A model generated the notes under the pieces. The model saw only the letters and a list, made by a program, of their open reading frames with translations. It had not been told where the DNA came from and searched no databases. Positions 35,803-45,171 of a stretch of DNA of 64,000 bases are shown here, piece by piece. Position 1 is the first letter of the stretch; every line of letters starts with the position of its first letter. The stretch lies in contig CALMYH010000001.1 in NCBI GenBank assembly GCA_937873395.1, forward strand, positions 1 through 64,000. The letters run 5' to 3'. Source of the stretch: an uncultured Burkholderiales bacterium (lineage in GTDB: Bacteria > Pseudomonadota > Gammaproteobacteria > Burkholderiales > Burkholderiaceae_C). The position numbers and the translations under genes are program-made.

Positions 35803-37161
35803 TCAGTCCTGCCAGTTCACCGGCAGGGGCACGGCCTCGGACCGATCCTCGGTCAGCCGGGGCAGCGCGGCAAAGCCCTGCTGCAACTCGTTCAGCCGCA
35901 GGGCCAGGCCATCCACCTGTGCGCAGCGCTGCGCGTGGACGGCCTCGATCTGTTCGAGCCAGGAGGGGGGCAGCCAGCCATGGCCAAGCGCCTGGGCCGA
36001 TACCTCGCGGGCCGTGGCATGCACTTCGGTCTGCAGTGTCTCGACCCGCTGCCGTACCTCGGCCACCTGGGCCACCCGGGCACGCACGTGTCGCTCGCCG
36101 TAGCGGCGATGGGCGCGTTCGCTGGTGATGCGCACCAGCTCGCTTTCGCTGGTCGGCCCCGCGATGGCACGCGCCAGGGCCAGTTTGCCGGCGCTGTCGT
36201 CCTGGGCGTCGGCGGGTGCCCGCCGCTCGATGTCCAGCTGCTGTTCGAAGGCCTGCGCGGCCCTCTCCAGCCCTTCGATGGCCAGCGGTGTGGTTCGAGC
36301 CACCACCTCCAGAAACCAGTCGGTCCAGCCCGGCACCTGGTCCGGGTCGGCCATCAGGGTGAAGGGCAGCAGCCAGGCGTCCCAGGGTGACACCTCGGCC
36401 GCGCCTCTGCTGGCGGCCTGCACCTGCAGCAGGTGGACGGTCTGGCGCCAGCGGCGGTCCGATACGCTCTGATGCGTCTGGCGGGCGCGTTCACGGGCGG
36501 TCGCCAGCAGAGAGATTACATCGGCCCCCAGCACAACGCCCGCAGCCTGTGCGCGCAAGGCCTGCAGCGAAGCCGGAGACAGTTGTGCATCCGGATGGAT
36601 GTCGCCTTCGGGCAGGGTGGTCTGCAGCAGGGCGCCAAAGTGGGCATCGTCCACCGGCTGCACCGGCACCCGCAGCAGGAAGCGGTCGTAGAAGGCCTGC
36701 AGGCTGTCGTCCCGCGGCACTTCGTTGCTGGCGCCGACCAGGCAGACCAGGGGCACGGGCACACGCTGGCTGCCGTTGTCGAAACGGCGCTCGTGCAGCA
36801 GGCCCAGCAAGGTGTTGAGAATGGCCGAATTGGCCTTGAACACCTCGTCCAGGAAAGCCACCTCGGCGCCGGGCAGGTAGCCCTCGGTCAGGCGCTCGTA
36901 GCGGTCGTCTTCCAGCGCCTTCAGGGACAGGGGGCCGAACAGCTCTTCGGGCACCGAGAACCGTGTGAGCAGCCGCTCGAAGTAGTGAGCGCCGGGCAGC
37001 AGGCGCTGCAGCCGCCGCGCCAGCTCGCTTTTGGCGGTGCCGGGTGGACCGAGCAGCAGCACATGCTCGCCCGACAGCACCGCCAGCAGCAGCGCCCGGG
37101 CCGCGGCGTCGCGCTGGAGCAGGCCGTGTTCGAGCGCTTCAAGTGCGGCGGTCCATCGCAT
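35803..37161 (-). CDS. ravA: MoxR-family AAA+ ATPase RavA
   Basis: 452 residues from ATG 37161 (GAGGAGAG upstream). P-loop LLGPPGTAKSELARR near 37-50, Walker B AFLDEVFKAN, sensor VGASNEVPRDD and arginine-finger region AFYDRFLLR. The MoxR branch and the C-terminal extension (about 270-452) match RavA. Forms a hexamer that acts as chaperone-like ATPase with ViaA. First gene of the two-gene unit. Confidence 0.92.
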   Translation of the reverse strand: MRWTAALEALEHGLLQRDAAARALLLAVLSGEHVLLLGPPGTAKSELARRLQRLLPGAHYFERLLTRFSVPEELFGPLSLKALEDDRYERLTEGYLPGAEVAFLDEVFKANSAILNTLLGLLHERRFDNGSQRVPVPLVCLVGASNEVPRDDSLQAFYDRFLLRVPVQPVDDAHFGALLQTTLPEGDIHPDAQLSPASLQALRAQAAGVVLGADVISLLATARERARQTHQSVSDRRWRQTVHLLQVQAASRGAAEVSPWDAWLLPFTLMADPDQVPGWTDWFLEVVARTTPLAIEGLERAAQAFEQQLDIERRAPADAQDDSAGKLALARAIAGPTSESELVRITSERAHRRYGERHVRARVAQVAEVRQRVETLQTEVHATAREVSAQALGHGWLPPSWLEQIEAVHAQRCAQVDGLALRLNELQQGFAALPRLTEDRSEAVPLPVNWQD

Positions 37162-37182
37162 GCAGCTCTCCTCGGTTCAGGT

Positions 37183-37212
37183 CGTCCCTGGCGCCTGGGC
37201 AGCGCAGGGACG
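37183..37212 (-). terminator. Terminator-like hairpin downstream of thiolase
   Basis: CGTCCCTG (37183-37190) and CAGGGACG (37205-37212) form an 8-bp stem with a 14-nt loop, between the thiolase gene's end and the start of ravA, both on the minus strand. Consistent with separation of the two transcripts; no T-tract. Confidence 0.45.
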
Positions 37213-37228
37213 CCCGGCAACGCAGGGG

Positions 37229-38413
37229 TTATGCTCGCTCGAAGATGGCTGCGATGCCCTGACCGCCGCCGATGCACATCGTGACGAGAGCGTAACGGCC
37301 TTGCACGCGCTGAAGCTCGTACAGCGCCTTGACGGTGATCAGCGCGCCGGTCGCACCGATGGGGTGGCCCAGCGAAATGCCCGAGCCGTTGGGGTTGACC
37401 TTGGCCGGGTCCAGACCCAGTTCCCGGGTGACGGCGCAGGCCTGGGCGGAGAAGGCCTCGTTGGCCTCGATCACGTCCAGGTCGTTGACCGACAGGCCGG
37501 TGCGCTTGAGCACCGCCTGGGTGGCCGAGATCGGGCCCACCCCCATGATCTTGGGGTCCAGCCCGGTGTGGGCGTAGCCGACCAGGCGAGCCAGGGGTTT
37601 CAGGCCCCGCGCCTGCGCCTGGGCGGCTTCCATCAGCAGTACCGCTGCGGCGGCGTCGTTGATGCCGGAGGCATTGCCGGCGGTGACGGTGCCGTTCTCT
37701 TTCAGGAACACCGGCTTGAGCTTGGTCATGTCCTCCAGCTTGCAGCCGGGGCGGAAGTGTTCGTCGGTCGCGTAGGCCACTTCGCCCTTCTTGCTCTTGA
37801 GCATGACGGGCACGATCTGGTCCTTGAAGCGGCCCTCGGTCGTCGCACGTTCGGCGCGATTGTGGCTTTCGACGGCCAGCGCGTCCTGCATCTCGCGGGT
37901 GATGCCGTACTTGGCGGCCACGTTCTCGGCCGTCACGCCCATGTGGATGTTGTGAAAGGGGTCGTGCAGGGCGCCGACCATCATGTCCACCATCTTGGTG
38001 TCGCCCATGCGGGCGCCGAAACGGCTGGTCAGGCTGGCATACGGTGCCCGGCTCATGCATTCGGCACCGGCGCCAATGGCAACATCGGTGTCGCCCAGCA
38101 GGATGGCCTGGCTGGCCGAGACGATGGCCTGCAGGCCCGAACCGCACAGGCGGTTGACGTTGTAGGCGGGAGTGGTTTCGGCGCAGCCACCGTTGATGGC
38201 GGCCACGCGCGAGAGGTACATGTCCTTGGGTTCGGTGTTGACCACATGGCCGAACACCACATGGCCGACATCCTTGCCCTCGGTGTTGGCGCGGGCCAGA
38301 GCCTCGCGCACGACCAGGGCACCGAGTTCGGTGGTGGGGGTGTCCTTGAGGCTGCCCCCGAAGGTACCGATGGCGGTACGAACGGCACTGACGACGACGA
38401 CTTCACGGCTCAT
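37229..38413 (-). CDS. bktB: Acetyl-CoA acyltransferase / beta-ketothiolase (BktB-type)
   Basis: 394 residues. Thiolase motifs: nucleophile Cys near 90 in NRLCGSGLQA, NEAFSAQA, GHPIGATGA (active His) and C-terminal CIGGGQG (second Cys). AGGAG lies just before the start. The sequence is close to Ralstonia-type BktB, which condenses or cleaves beta-ketoacyl-CoA including C5 units for hydroxybutyrate/hydroxyvalerate polymers or fatty-acid oxidation. A PhaA role cannot be excluded. Stands alone, upstream of a histidine phosphatase unit on the same strand. Confidence 0.9.
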   Translation of the reverse strand: MSREVVVVSAVRTAIGTFGGSLKDTPTTELGALVVREALARANTEGKDVGHVVFGHVVNTEPKDMYLSRVAAINGGCAETTPAYNVNRLCGSGLQAIVSASQAILLGDTDVAIGAGAECMSRAPYASLTSRFGARMGDTKMVDMMVGALHDPFHNIHMGVTAENVAAKYGITREMQDALAVESHNRAERATTEGRFKDQIVPVMLKSKKGEVAYATDEHFRPGCKLEDMTKLKPVFLKENGTVTAGNASGINDAAAAVLLMEAAQAQARGLKPLARLVGYAHTGLDPKIMGVGPISATQAVLKRTGLSVNDLDVIEANEAFSAQACAVTRELGLDPAKVNPNGSGISLGHPIGATGALITVKALYELQRVQGRYALVTMCIGGGQGIAAIFERA

Positions 38414-38536
38414 GTTTGTCTCCTGGGTGGACGGTTGGGATAGCTTCGCATCCTACTGCCATACCTGACACGAACCTTGACCCGGGTCAAACGGCCCTGA
38501 TGGCGGGGGCCCGGCGCCGGGTGTGCTCGGGGTGCC

Positions 38537-39136
38537 TCAAGGCGACAGGCGGGCCAGCACAGGCAATCGCTCACCACCGTCCGGCCGGGAGAGAAAGAGC
38601 TCGCCCATGGACGGAGACTGGCCGGTCAATGCCGTGATGTTGACCTGATGGGTGACCAGAACGAGGTTGTCGGGTTTTCTCCATCCGGAAAGCACCTGCA
38701 TGGCCTCTCGCGTCTGGGCCTGACCACCGTCACGGGCAAAGAAGGAATTCAATGGTTGCCAGAGACGGTGACCACCGAAGGCCAGGTCCGCCGTCTCCAT
38801 GCAGCGGCACCAGGCACTGGAACGGACTTCGGCGACGCTGACGCCTGCGGCTGCAAAGGCCTGGCCGACCCGACGCGATTGCTCGCGACCGGCCGCGCTG
38901 AGGTTGCGCTGGGTGCTGCAGTCGCCCAGGCGAAATCCGGGCGGGTCGCCCACGCCCGGCTCGGTCAGGGCATGCCGCATCAGCACGATACAGCCGCCCT
39001 CACGCAGCAGGTCCCAGAACCGGTCGGACGGCGGGGACGTCGCCCTCGCCCAGGCCGGCGCCGCAGTGACGAGCAGACCGAGGCCGGCCTGCTGCAGCCA
39101 CCGGCGACGCTGATCGGCCAGGGGGCGGACGGTCAT
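38537..39136 (-). CDS. Histidine phosphatase family protein, secreted
   Basis: 199 residues. N-terminal signal (RRRWLQQAGLGLLVTAAPAWA, possibly Tat because of RRRW). Branch-1 phosphoglycerate-mutase-like motif LMRHALTEPG near 52-61 contains the catalytic RH; a second Arg (STQRNLSAAGREQSRR) and VTHQVNI near the C-terminus give the second His. A small phosphatase acting in the periplasm. Its start overlaps the SDR gene end (ATGA). Follows RluA-family and SDR genes in one unit. Confidence 0.85.
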   Translation of the reverse strand: MTVRPLADQRRRWLQQAGLGLLVTAAPAWARATSPPSDRFWDLLREGGCIVLMRHALTEPGVGDPPGFRLGDCSTQRNLSAAGREQSRRVGQAFAAAGVSVAEVRSSAWCRCMETADLAFGGHRLWQPLNSFFARDGGQAQTREAMQVLSGWRKPDNLVLVTHQVNITALTGQSPSMGELFLSRPDGGERLPVLARLSP

Positions 39137-39906
39137 GCGCTGTCCCGCACGTCGGCAACCGGGTTGGCGCCGAATTCCGGCCGGTCCAGCCAGGCCAGTA
39201 CCCGCGCTGCCGCCGCCTCGGGGGAGGACAGCGCGCCCTGGGACTGCAGGTCAAGGAAACGCTGTCGGTCGGGGAACAGGGCCGGGTCCCCGCTGCGCAG
39301 CTGGACCTGCATGTCGGTGTCGATCACGCCGGGCGCCAGGGAGACCAGACGTGCGCCCCGAGGGTGTTGTTGCTCATCGAGGGCGGTGCAGCGCGTGAAA
39401 TGGTCCAGTCCGGCCTTGGCCGCGCAATAGGGGGCCTGGGCTGCCATCGGGTAGCGACCGAGCCCGGAGGAAATGTTGAGCACCTTGCGCGGACCCGACC
39501 AGCCCGAGCCGACCCAGCGCCCGGAGGCGCGCAGGAACGCGGCCGTGAGCTGCATCGGCGCTTCAAGGCCCACACGCAGCGCCGTCGAGAGCTGTTCGGG
39601 CGGGCAGAGCTCGATGGGGCCGATGGCAGGAATGACGCCCGCGTTGTTGATCAGGGTGGCACCGGACAGCGTCCTGGCATCCTGCTGGTCCAGCCACTGC
39701 TCCAGCCGTGCTGCGGCGACCGTGGTGTCGGACAGGTCTTGGGACCACTGGATCAGAAAACAGCTGCGGGCGTCGGCCTCGCCCTGCAGGCCGGCGTCCT
39801 GCTGCCGCGAGATGCACAACAACCGGTGCTGGGGCGCCAGCAGTTGCCTGGCCATGGCCAGGCCCATGCCGCGAGAGGCGCCCGTGAGGATGTAGAGCTG
39901 TTTCAT
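39133..39906 (-). CDS. SDR-family oxidoreductase (YueD/benzil-reductase-like)
   Basis: 257 residues from ATG 39906. Cofactor motif TGASRGMG at 9-16, NNAG, active Ser in NISSGLG, and Y-x3-K as YCAAK. Arg after the Gly motif favours NADPH. The family includes benzil reductase and sepiapterin-reductase-like enzymes; substrate unknown. Overlaps the histidine phosphatase by 4 bp and starts 16 bp after the RluA-family gene, so it is part of the 39.1-41.1 kb unit. Confidence 0.83.
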   Translation of the reverse strand: MKQLYILTGASRGMGLAMARQLLAPQHRLLCISRQQDAGLQGEADARSCFLIQWSQDLSDTTVAAARLEQWLDQQDARTLSGATLINNAGVIPAIGPIELCPPEQLSTALRVGLEAPMQLTAAFLRASGRWVGSGWSGPRKVLNISSGLGRYPMAAQAPYCAAKAGLDHFTRCTALDEQQHPRGARLVSLAPGVIDTDMQVQLRSGDPALFPDRQRFLDLQSQGALSSPEAAAARVLAWLDRPEFGANPVADVRDSA

Positions 39907-39922
39907 CAGGTGGTCCGGATCT

Positions 39923-40609
39923 TCAGAAGGGGCATGGGCTGGAAAAAGCCATCGGTTCGCCATGGACCGGGTGTGGCAGCACCAGTTCCGTGGCATGCAG
40001 ACACAGTCTCGGCGGGAAGGGCAACGTGGCCGATGCGGTCGCCGGGTTGGCGTACAGCGGATCCCCGACGATGGGATGGCCCAGCGCCTGCATGTGCACC
40101 CGCAGCTGGTGTGTGCGCCCGGTCATGGGTTCCATTTCTACCCGACTGATCCATTCCGTTGGGACGAGCGGGTCTTTGCCCGCCATTGCCGCACATTCCA
40201 GGCGCCGCCAACGGGTGAGGCTGGGTTTGCCGGTCTGCCAGCAGACCACGCTGCGCGGCCGGTTGAGCCAGTCCACCGCCAGCGGCCAATCGATGGTGCT
40301 CCAGCCCGCTTCATCGGCCGGCCCTTCGATCTGGCCAACAACCAGCGCCTGGTAACGCTTGTGCACCTGGCGCTTTTCGAAAGCCCGGCTGAGCTGGCGC
40401 TGGGCCTCGATGCCCCGCGCCATGACCATCAGGCCCGAGGTGGCCATGTCCAGCCGATGCACGATCAGGGCATCGGGCCAGATGGCCTGCGCACGTGCGC
40501 TCAGGCAGTCCTGCTTGTCCTCCCCGCGCCCGGGCACCGCCAGCAGTCCGGCGGGCTTCTCCAGCACCACCATGTGCGGGTCGACGTACAGGGCCAGCGT
40601 GTCAGTCAC
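39923..40609 (-). CDS. RluA-family pseudouridine synthase
   Basis: 228 residues starting at GTG 40609; no ATG precedes the conserved region and the GTG overlaps the stop of the previous gene by 8 bp. Motifs: VVLEKPAGLLAVPGRG, catalytic Asp in HRLDMATSGLMVMA, and GRTHQLRVHMQALGHPIVGD. No S4 domain, so it resembles RluA itself (23S U746 / tRNA U32) rather than RluC/D. Converts uridine to pseudouridine in rRNA or tRNA. Confidence 0.88.
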   Translation of the reverse strand: MTDTLALYVDPHMVVLEKPAGLLAVPGRGEDKQDCLSARAQAIWPDALIVHRLDMATSGLMVMARGIEAQRQLSRAFEKRQVHKRYQALVVGQIEGPADEAGWSTIDWPLAVDWLNRPRSVVCWQTGKPSLTRWRRLECAAMAGKDPLVPTEWISRVEMEPMTGRTHQLRVHMQALGHPIVGDPLYANPATASATLPFPPRLCLHATELVLPHPVHGEPMAFSSPCPF

Positions 40610-41105
40610 CGGGATGTTCGGTTGCTGTGCCGGCCAGAACCAGGGCCTGGACCAGTTCTTCTGCGTCGAGGGAGCGGGCGGCCCCAAAGCCGGCCACCTG
40701 CCGCGCACTCTGCGGTTGCAGCCGGACGAAGCGGAAATCGCCCAGTTCGGTGATCGGCCGGGCATCCGCAAAGCGCTGCAGGTAGAGCTGACGCAGCCGC
40801 GGGACTTGCGGGTCCGTCGGATCAAGCAGCCGGGCGCTGGTTTGGAGAGACACGCGGTGCAGGGCATGCACCGGTCCGTCGGACGGCGCAGCTTCGTGCA
40901 CCAGCAGGGATGCGACTGGCTCGCGCGCGAGCGCAGCGGTGTGGGCAGCCAGGGCGCTGACCAGGATCACCAGAGCCGGTGCCTCGGCGTCTATGGCAAA
41001 CGGCACCAGCGACTGTTGCGGCAAACCGTTCGTGTCCAGCGTGGCCAGGGTGGCGACGCGCTGCGTCCGCAGGAGGTGGGCCAGCTGGCGCGTGAGTGTG
41101 TGCAC
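40602..41105 (-). CDS. Pyridoxamine-phosphate-oxidase-fold protein, HugZ-like
   Basis: 167 residues with a probable GTG start at 41105. LLRTQRVATLATLDTNGLPQQSLVPFAID is the split-barrel flavin/heme-binding core and HEAAPSDGPVHALHRVSL the second half, as in HugZ/HutZ-type proteins involved in heme use or heme degradation. The C-terminal about 60 residues (LGDFRFVRLQPQSARQVAGFGAAR) are typical of the heme-utilisation subfamily. Coupled by an 8-bp overlap to the RluA-family gene. Heme oxygenase activity is inferred from family only. Confidence 0.78.
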   Translation of the reverse strand: MHTLTRQLAHLLRTQRVATLATLDTNGLPQQSLVPFAIDAEAPALVILVSALAAHTAALAREPVASLLVHEAAPSDGPVHALHRVSLQTSARLLDPTDPQVPRLRQLYLQRFADARPITELGDFRFVRLQPQSARQVAGFGAARSLDAEELVQALVLAGTATEHPGD

Positions 41106-41132
41106 GGGACGGCAGGGTGCGAGGCAGCGCCA

Positions 41133-41750
41133 TCAGCGCACGACGATTTCCGCGCGCCGGTTGCGCGGTTCCACCACTTCATCCTCGGTGGGGATCAGGG
41201 GCTCACGCTCACCACGTCCGACGGCCTCGATCAGCTCAGCATCGAAGCCCTGCTGGACCAGCAGCTCCTTGATGGCCTGTGCCCGAGCCAGCGAAAGCCG
41301 GTCGTTGGCATCGGCCGCGCCCTGGCGGTCGGTATGCCCGACCACCACAATCTCGCCACCGGCACGTTGACGCGCGGCTTCCAGCACCTGCGACAGCTGC
41401 GCCTGGGACTCGGGGGTCAACTGGGAACTGCCGGGCAGGAAATTGAGGCTGAAACGGGCCTGGGGAGGTGCCTGCAGTTGCAGGAGTTCGGGATAGGCGC
41501 GCGCCACTTCTTCTGCGGTGGTGGTTTCCTGCAACAGCGCCAGATCGGCCCGCAGCACCGCGACCTGGTAGGGGCGGTCGAGCACCAGGGCGCTTTGGGC
41601 GGTGCGCACCTCAACGGCAGAAGAGGATGGATCGTCCTGCGGCAGCAGCACCACGCGCTCAAGCGTGGCCGGCGCGCAGGCGGACAGTCCGAGCGCAGCG
41701 GCAAGCAGGGTGGCGGCGGCCGCAGGGGTGCCGGCACGGGAATGGAACAT
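41133..41750 (-). CDS. OmpA-family lipoprotein
   Basis: 205 residues. Lipobox LGLSACAP gives an acylated Cys near 25. The C-terminal OmpA-like domain (about 105-205) has FLPGSSQLTPESQAQL, VVGHTDRQG, N-x2-LSLARA and RRAEIVV, all needed for meso-DAP binding. Likely an outer-membrane lipoprotein bound to peptidoglycan. It follows a FecR-domain protein by 45 bp on the same strand; this FecR-OmpA pair recurs in Burkholderiales as I recall. Confidence 0.87.
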   Translation of the reverse strand: MFHSRAGTPAAAATLLAAALGLSACAPATLERVVLLPQDDPSSSAVEVRTAQSALVLDRPYQVAVLRADLALLQETTTAEEVARAYPELLQLQAPPQARFSLNFLPGSSQLTPESQAQLSQVLEAARQRAGGEIVVVGHTDRQGAADANDRLSLARAQAIKELLVQQGFDAELIEAVGRGEREPLIPTEDEVVEPRNRRAEIVVR

Positions 41751-41795
41751 CGGTGACTCCAGCGGTGAAGAACGCCGTGGAGTATTTCACAGTTT

Positions 41796-42317
41796 CTACT
41801 CGTGGTTGAACTCGCCGGCAGCGGGCTGCCACCGGGGCGCCTCGGGCACGACCTCGACGATGAAGTCGGTGCCGCGCACACCCACCACCGAAGTGGGCGT
41901 GGAAATCCGGAAGGCGTCCGGATTGACCCGGGCCAGGATGCCGGTGACGACCCGCATCGAACCCTGCAGCAACCTGACAAACAGCTTGCCCTCCTGCGTG
42001 GTGGCATTGAAGGCGTATTCGCTCAGGTCGGCTTCGGCGCCGGGGCCCAGGCTCAGCTCGGTTCCATCACGCAGGCTGATACGGGCCGCCGAGGCCGGGG
42101 CGGTCACCAGCTTGTCTGCGAGCTGCACGCCTGTGCCGGGCATGGCGTTCCGCATGTCGGCGCCGCGCTTGAGCCAGGCCTGGCCCTGAACGTCCTTGAC
42201 GGTGCCAATGCGCACAAGCTCCTGTGCTTCGGCGTGGACAGGGGCGGACTGGGTCCACGCCGCGTTTGACAGGCAGGCACAGGCCGCGGCAATGAGGAAA
42301 TGTCGGTGGATGCGCAT
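41796..42317 (-). CDS. FecR-domain secreted protein
   Basis: 173 residues from ATG 42317. Signal peptide (MRIHRHFLIAAACACLSNAAW) followed by a single FecR-like beta domain: VQGQAWLKRGADMRNAMPG, ISLRDGTELSLGPGAEADL and PTSVVGVRGTDFIVEVV. No transmembrane segment or sigma-factor interacting part, so this is a stand-alone periplasmic FecR domain, not a TonB anti-sigma protein. Paired with the OmpA lipoprotein. The region 42318-42462 upstream holds a divergent promoter to dusC, with TAAAAT at 42401-42406. Confidence 0.85.
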   Translation of the reverse strand: MRIHRHFLIAAACACLSNAAWTQSAPVHAEAQELVRIGTVKDVQGQAWLKRGADMRNAMPGTGVQLADKLVTAPASAARISLRDGTELSLGPGAEADLSEYAFNATTQEGKLFVRLLQGSMRVVTGILARVNPDAFRISTPTSVVGVRGTDFIVEVVPEAPRWQPAAGEFNHE

Positions 42318-42462
42318 GAAGGTCTCCCTGGGTGCAATCGCTGTGCGCGGATGGTACCCGCTCGGATTGGGCACGCGCCGGCCACCTCGGCTCGGGCCGA
42401 TAAAATGAGAAAGAATTCCTCTTTCGCCGGCCGAACGTGCCTTTGGGGCGACGGCGCCCATC

Positions 42463-43512
42463 ATGCTTTCCATGTCCGATCCTCCGGCGGCTGCGGTCAC
42501 CTGCGATCGCCCGAACGATGCTCCCTTGCTGTTGCTGGCGCCCATGGAGGGGTTGCTGGATGCGACCCTGCGCGATGTGCTGACCCGGGCCGGCGGCATC
42601 GACCGCTGCGTCAGCGAGTTCATCCGCATCACCGACACGCTGCTGCCACACCGGGCCTTCGTGCGGGTGGTCCCCGAGTTGCTGAACCACAGTCGCACGC
42701 GCGCCGGCGTGCCCGTCCGTCCGCAGCTGCTCGGTTCCGATCCGGTCTGCCTGGCTGAAAACGCCGCCCGCCTGGCCGAACTCGGCCCCGAGGGCATCGA
42801 CCTGAATTTCGGTTGCCCGGCACGAACCGTCAACCAGAGCCGGGGTGGAGCCGTGCTCCTTGACGAGCCCGAGCTGGTCGGGCGCATTGTCGAGGCGGTC
42901 CGGCGCGCCGTGCCGTCCCGGTTGCCGGTGTCGGCCAAGATGCGCCTGGGCTACCAGGACGACCGGCGCGCCGAAGACTGTGCCCAGGCGATTGCGGCGG
43001 CCGGTGCCAGCGAACTGGTGGTGCACGCACGTACCAAGGCCCATGGCTACCGGCCACCGGCGTACTGGGAGCGCATTGCCGACCTGCGTGCGTGTCTGGG
43101 GGGAGCCGGCGCGCCTCGCCTGGTGGCGAACGGTGAAATCTGGCGTGTCGAGGATGCCCTGCGCTGCCGCCAGGTCTCGGGATGTCGCGATCTCATGATC
43201 GGGCGTGGCATGGTCAGCCATCCCGGGCTGGCCCTGGCCATCCGCGGTGACGGTGACGTGGGATGGGAGCAGATCCTGCCCTGGCTGAACGATTTCTGGA
43301 CCCAGGTCTCGCAGCGGGTGGACCGCCGCCACCGGGCAGGTCGACTGAAACAATGGCTGGGCAGCCTGCGCCGCCATTACCCCCAGGCCGGCCAGGCCTT
43401 CGACACGCTGCGGCTCATCCACGACCCAGAGGTGATCGGTGCCTGGCTGCAGGCCCAGCAGCCGCGCCGCACCTGCCCGAGCGAGCCACCGGTGGCCGAC
43501 ATCGAGGCCTGA
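42463..43512 (+). CDS. dusC: tRNA-dihydrouridine(16) synthase DusC
   Basis: 349 residues; ATG 42472 is an alternative start. FMN-barrel motifs: LLLAPMEGLLD, EFIRIT, LLGSDP, LNFGCPARTVNQSRGGA with catalytic Cys near 118, HARTKAHGY and ANGEIW. The GCPAxxVNxSxGGA loop and length favour DusC, which reduces U16 in tRNA, over DusA/DusB. An inverted repeat GAAAGA/TCTTTC lies at 42409-42425 between the divergent FecR gene and this start. Cytosolic. Confidence 0.88.
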   Translation: MLSMSDPPAAAVTCDRPNDAPLLLLAPMEGLLDATLRDVLTRAGGIDRCVSEFIRITDTLLPHRAFVRVVPELLNHSRTRAGVPVRPQLLGSDPVCLAENAARLAELGPEGIDLNFGCPARTVNQSRGGAVLLDEPELVGRIVEAVRRAVPSRLPVSAKMRLGYQDDRRAEDCAQAIAAAGASELVVHARTKAHGYRPPAYWERIADLRACLGGAGAPRLVANGEIWRVEDALRCRQVSGCRDLMIGRGMVSHPGLALAIRGDGDVGWEQILPWLNDFWTQVSQRVDRRHRAGRLKQWLGSLRRHYPQAGQAFDTLRLIHDPEVIGAWLQAQQPRRTCPSEPPVADIEA

Positions 43513-43618
43513 ACGGACCGGGAGCCGCCCCCGGGGGCGGCCCGGACGGCGGACGCCCGGCCAGCAGCATCGGGCGGGTCGTGGTAAGTTCGGCCCCCGA
43601 ACCACACGAACCAAGACC

Positions 43619-45166
43619 ATGACTGCATTGCTAGCAAGGCTGCAGGGACTGGGCGCCGATCGCCTGCGCGGCATGCGGCGGGGCCTGGAAAAGGAGAGCC
43701 TTCGTGCCCTGCCCGACGGGCGCCTGGCACTCACGCCCCATCCCCAGGCCCTGGGCAGCGCCCTGACGCACCCGCACATCACCACCGACTACAGCGAGTC
43801 TCAGCTGGAGCTGATCACGGGCGTGCACGCGCGGGTGGACGAATGCCTGGCCGAGCTGACCGAGATCCACCAGTACACCGCCCGCGTGCTGGCGGCCCAC
43901 GGTGACGAGGCGATGTGGGCTTCAAGCATGCCCTGCAGCCTGCCGACCGACGAGACGATTCCCCTCGGGCGCTACGGGTCGAGCAACGTCGGCCGCGCCA
44001 AGAGCGTCTACCGCATGGGGCTCGGTCACCGCTACGGGCGTCGCATGCAGACCATTTCGGGGGTGCACTACAACTGGTCGCTGCCGGGCGTGGACAACGC
44101 GGCCTATTTCGCCCTGATCCGCAACTTCCGTCGCCATGCCTTTTTGCTGCTGACCCTGTTCGGAGCCTCGCCCGCGGTCTGTTCGAGTTTTGTCGAGGGT
44201 CGCCAGCACGAGCTGCTGCCGCTGGGAGACAAGGGCTCGCTGTACCTTCCTCATGGAACCACGTTGCGGATGGGGCGACTGGGCTACCAGAGCGAGGCAC
44301 AGGCCACGCTCAAGGTCAGTTACAACAGTCTGGAGGGTTACGCCGCTTCGCTGCACGATGCGCTGACACGTCCCTGGCCAGCCTACGAAGCCCTGGGCAT
44401 CCGCAATCCGGGGGGCGACTACAACCAGCTGGCCACCACCCTGCTGCAGATCGAGAACGAGTTCTACGGCACGATCCGGCCCAAGCGGGTGATCTTTCCT
44501 GGTGAGCGGCCCCTGCATGCCCTGCGCGAGCGCGGCGTGGAATACATCGAGGTGCGACTGCTGGACCTGGACCCCTTCGAGACCATCGGGGTGCGTGCCC
44601 AGACGCTGCATTTCCTGGATGTGTTCCTGCTTCATTGTCTGCTCGGTGACAGCCCTCCGGACACGCCCGAGGAAATCGCCGAGTTGGCCCACAACCAGCA
44701 CCTGACCGCTGCCCGGGGGCGCGAGCCGGGATTGCAGCTGATGCGGCAGGGGCAACCGGTGGCCCTGGTGGACTGGGCGCTGGAGCTGATCGACCAGTTG
44801 CAGCCCCTGGCCGGGTACCTGGACGCGCTGGACGGTTCAGGCGTCCACGCGGCAGCGGTGCAGCAGGCCCGCGACGCCATGCTGGCGCCCGAAAAGCTGC
44901 CTTCGGCGCGCGTGCTGCAGTCGCTGGCCCACGAACACGGCAACGGCTTCATCGCCTTCGGGCGTGAGCGTTCCCGGGCCGCTCGGCAGGCGTTGCTGGA
45001 CAGGCCGTGGACCGAAGCCCAGCAGGCCCGCCACGAGGCCATGGCCAACCGGTCCTTCGACGACCAGCGGGCCATCGAGGCGGCCGACACCATGCCGTTC
45101 GAGGTCTATCGACAGGAATACGTGTCCCCGGCCAGGCTGGGGCGCCCGGTGGCCCAGGCCGCTTGA
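43619..45166 (+). CDS. gshA: Glutamate-cysteine ligase
   Basis: 515 residues from ATG 43619, E. coli-type GshA length. Family blocks: RRGLEKESLR, DYSESQLELITG, MQTISGVHYNWSLP, LGRLGYQ-like region (RMGRLGYQSEAQ) and VEYIEVRLLDLDPFE, with the carboxylates binding ATP-Mg and glutamate. First and rate-limiting step of glutathione synthesis. Two glutathione users, gloA and the ChaC-like gene, are elsewhere in the window. Starts 106 bp after dusC; ends before an inverted repeat. Confidence 0.93.
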   Translation: MTALLARLQGLGADRLRGMRRGLEKESLRALPDGRLALTPHPQALGSALTHPHITTDYSESQLELITGVHARVDECLAELTEIHQYTARVLAAHGDEAMWASSMPCSLPTDETIPLGRYGSSNVGRAKSVYRMGLGHRYGRRMQTISGVHYNWSLPGVDNAAYFALIRNFRRHAFLLLTLFGASPAVCSSFVEGRQHELLPLGDKGSLYLPHGTTLRMGRLGYQSEAQATLKVSYNSLEGYAASLHDALTRPWPAYEALGIRNPGGDYNQLATTLLQIENEFYGTIRPKRVIFPGERPLHALRERGVEYIEVRLLDLDPFETIGVRAQTLHFLDVFLLHCLLGDSPPDTPEEIAELAHNQHLTAARGREPGLQLMRQGQPVALVDWALELIDQLQPLAGYLDALDGSGVHAAAVQQARDAMLAPEKLPSARVLQSLAHEHGNGFIAFGRERSRAARQALLDRPWTEAQQARHEAMANRSFDDQRAIEAADTMPFEVYRQEYVSPARLGRPVAQAA

Positions 45167-45171
45167 AACAC

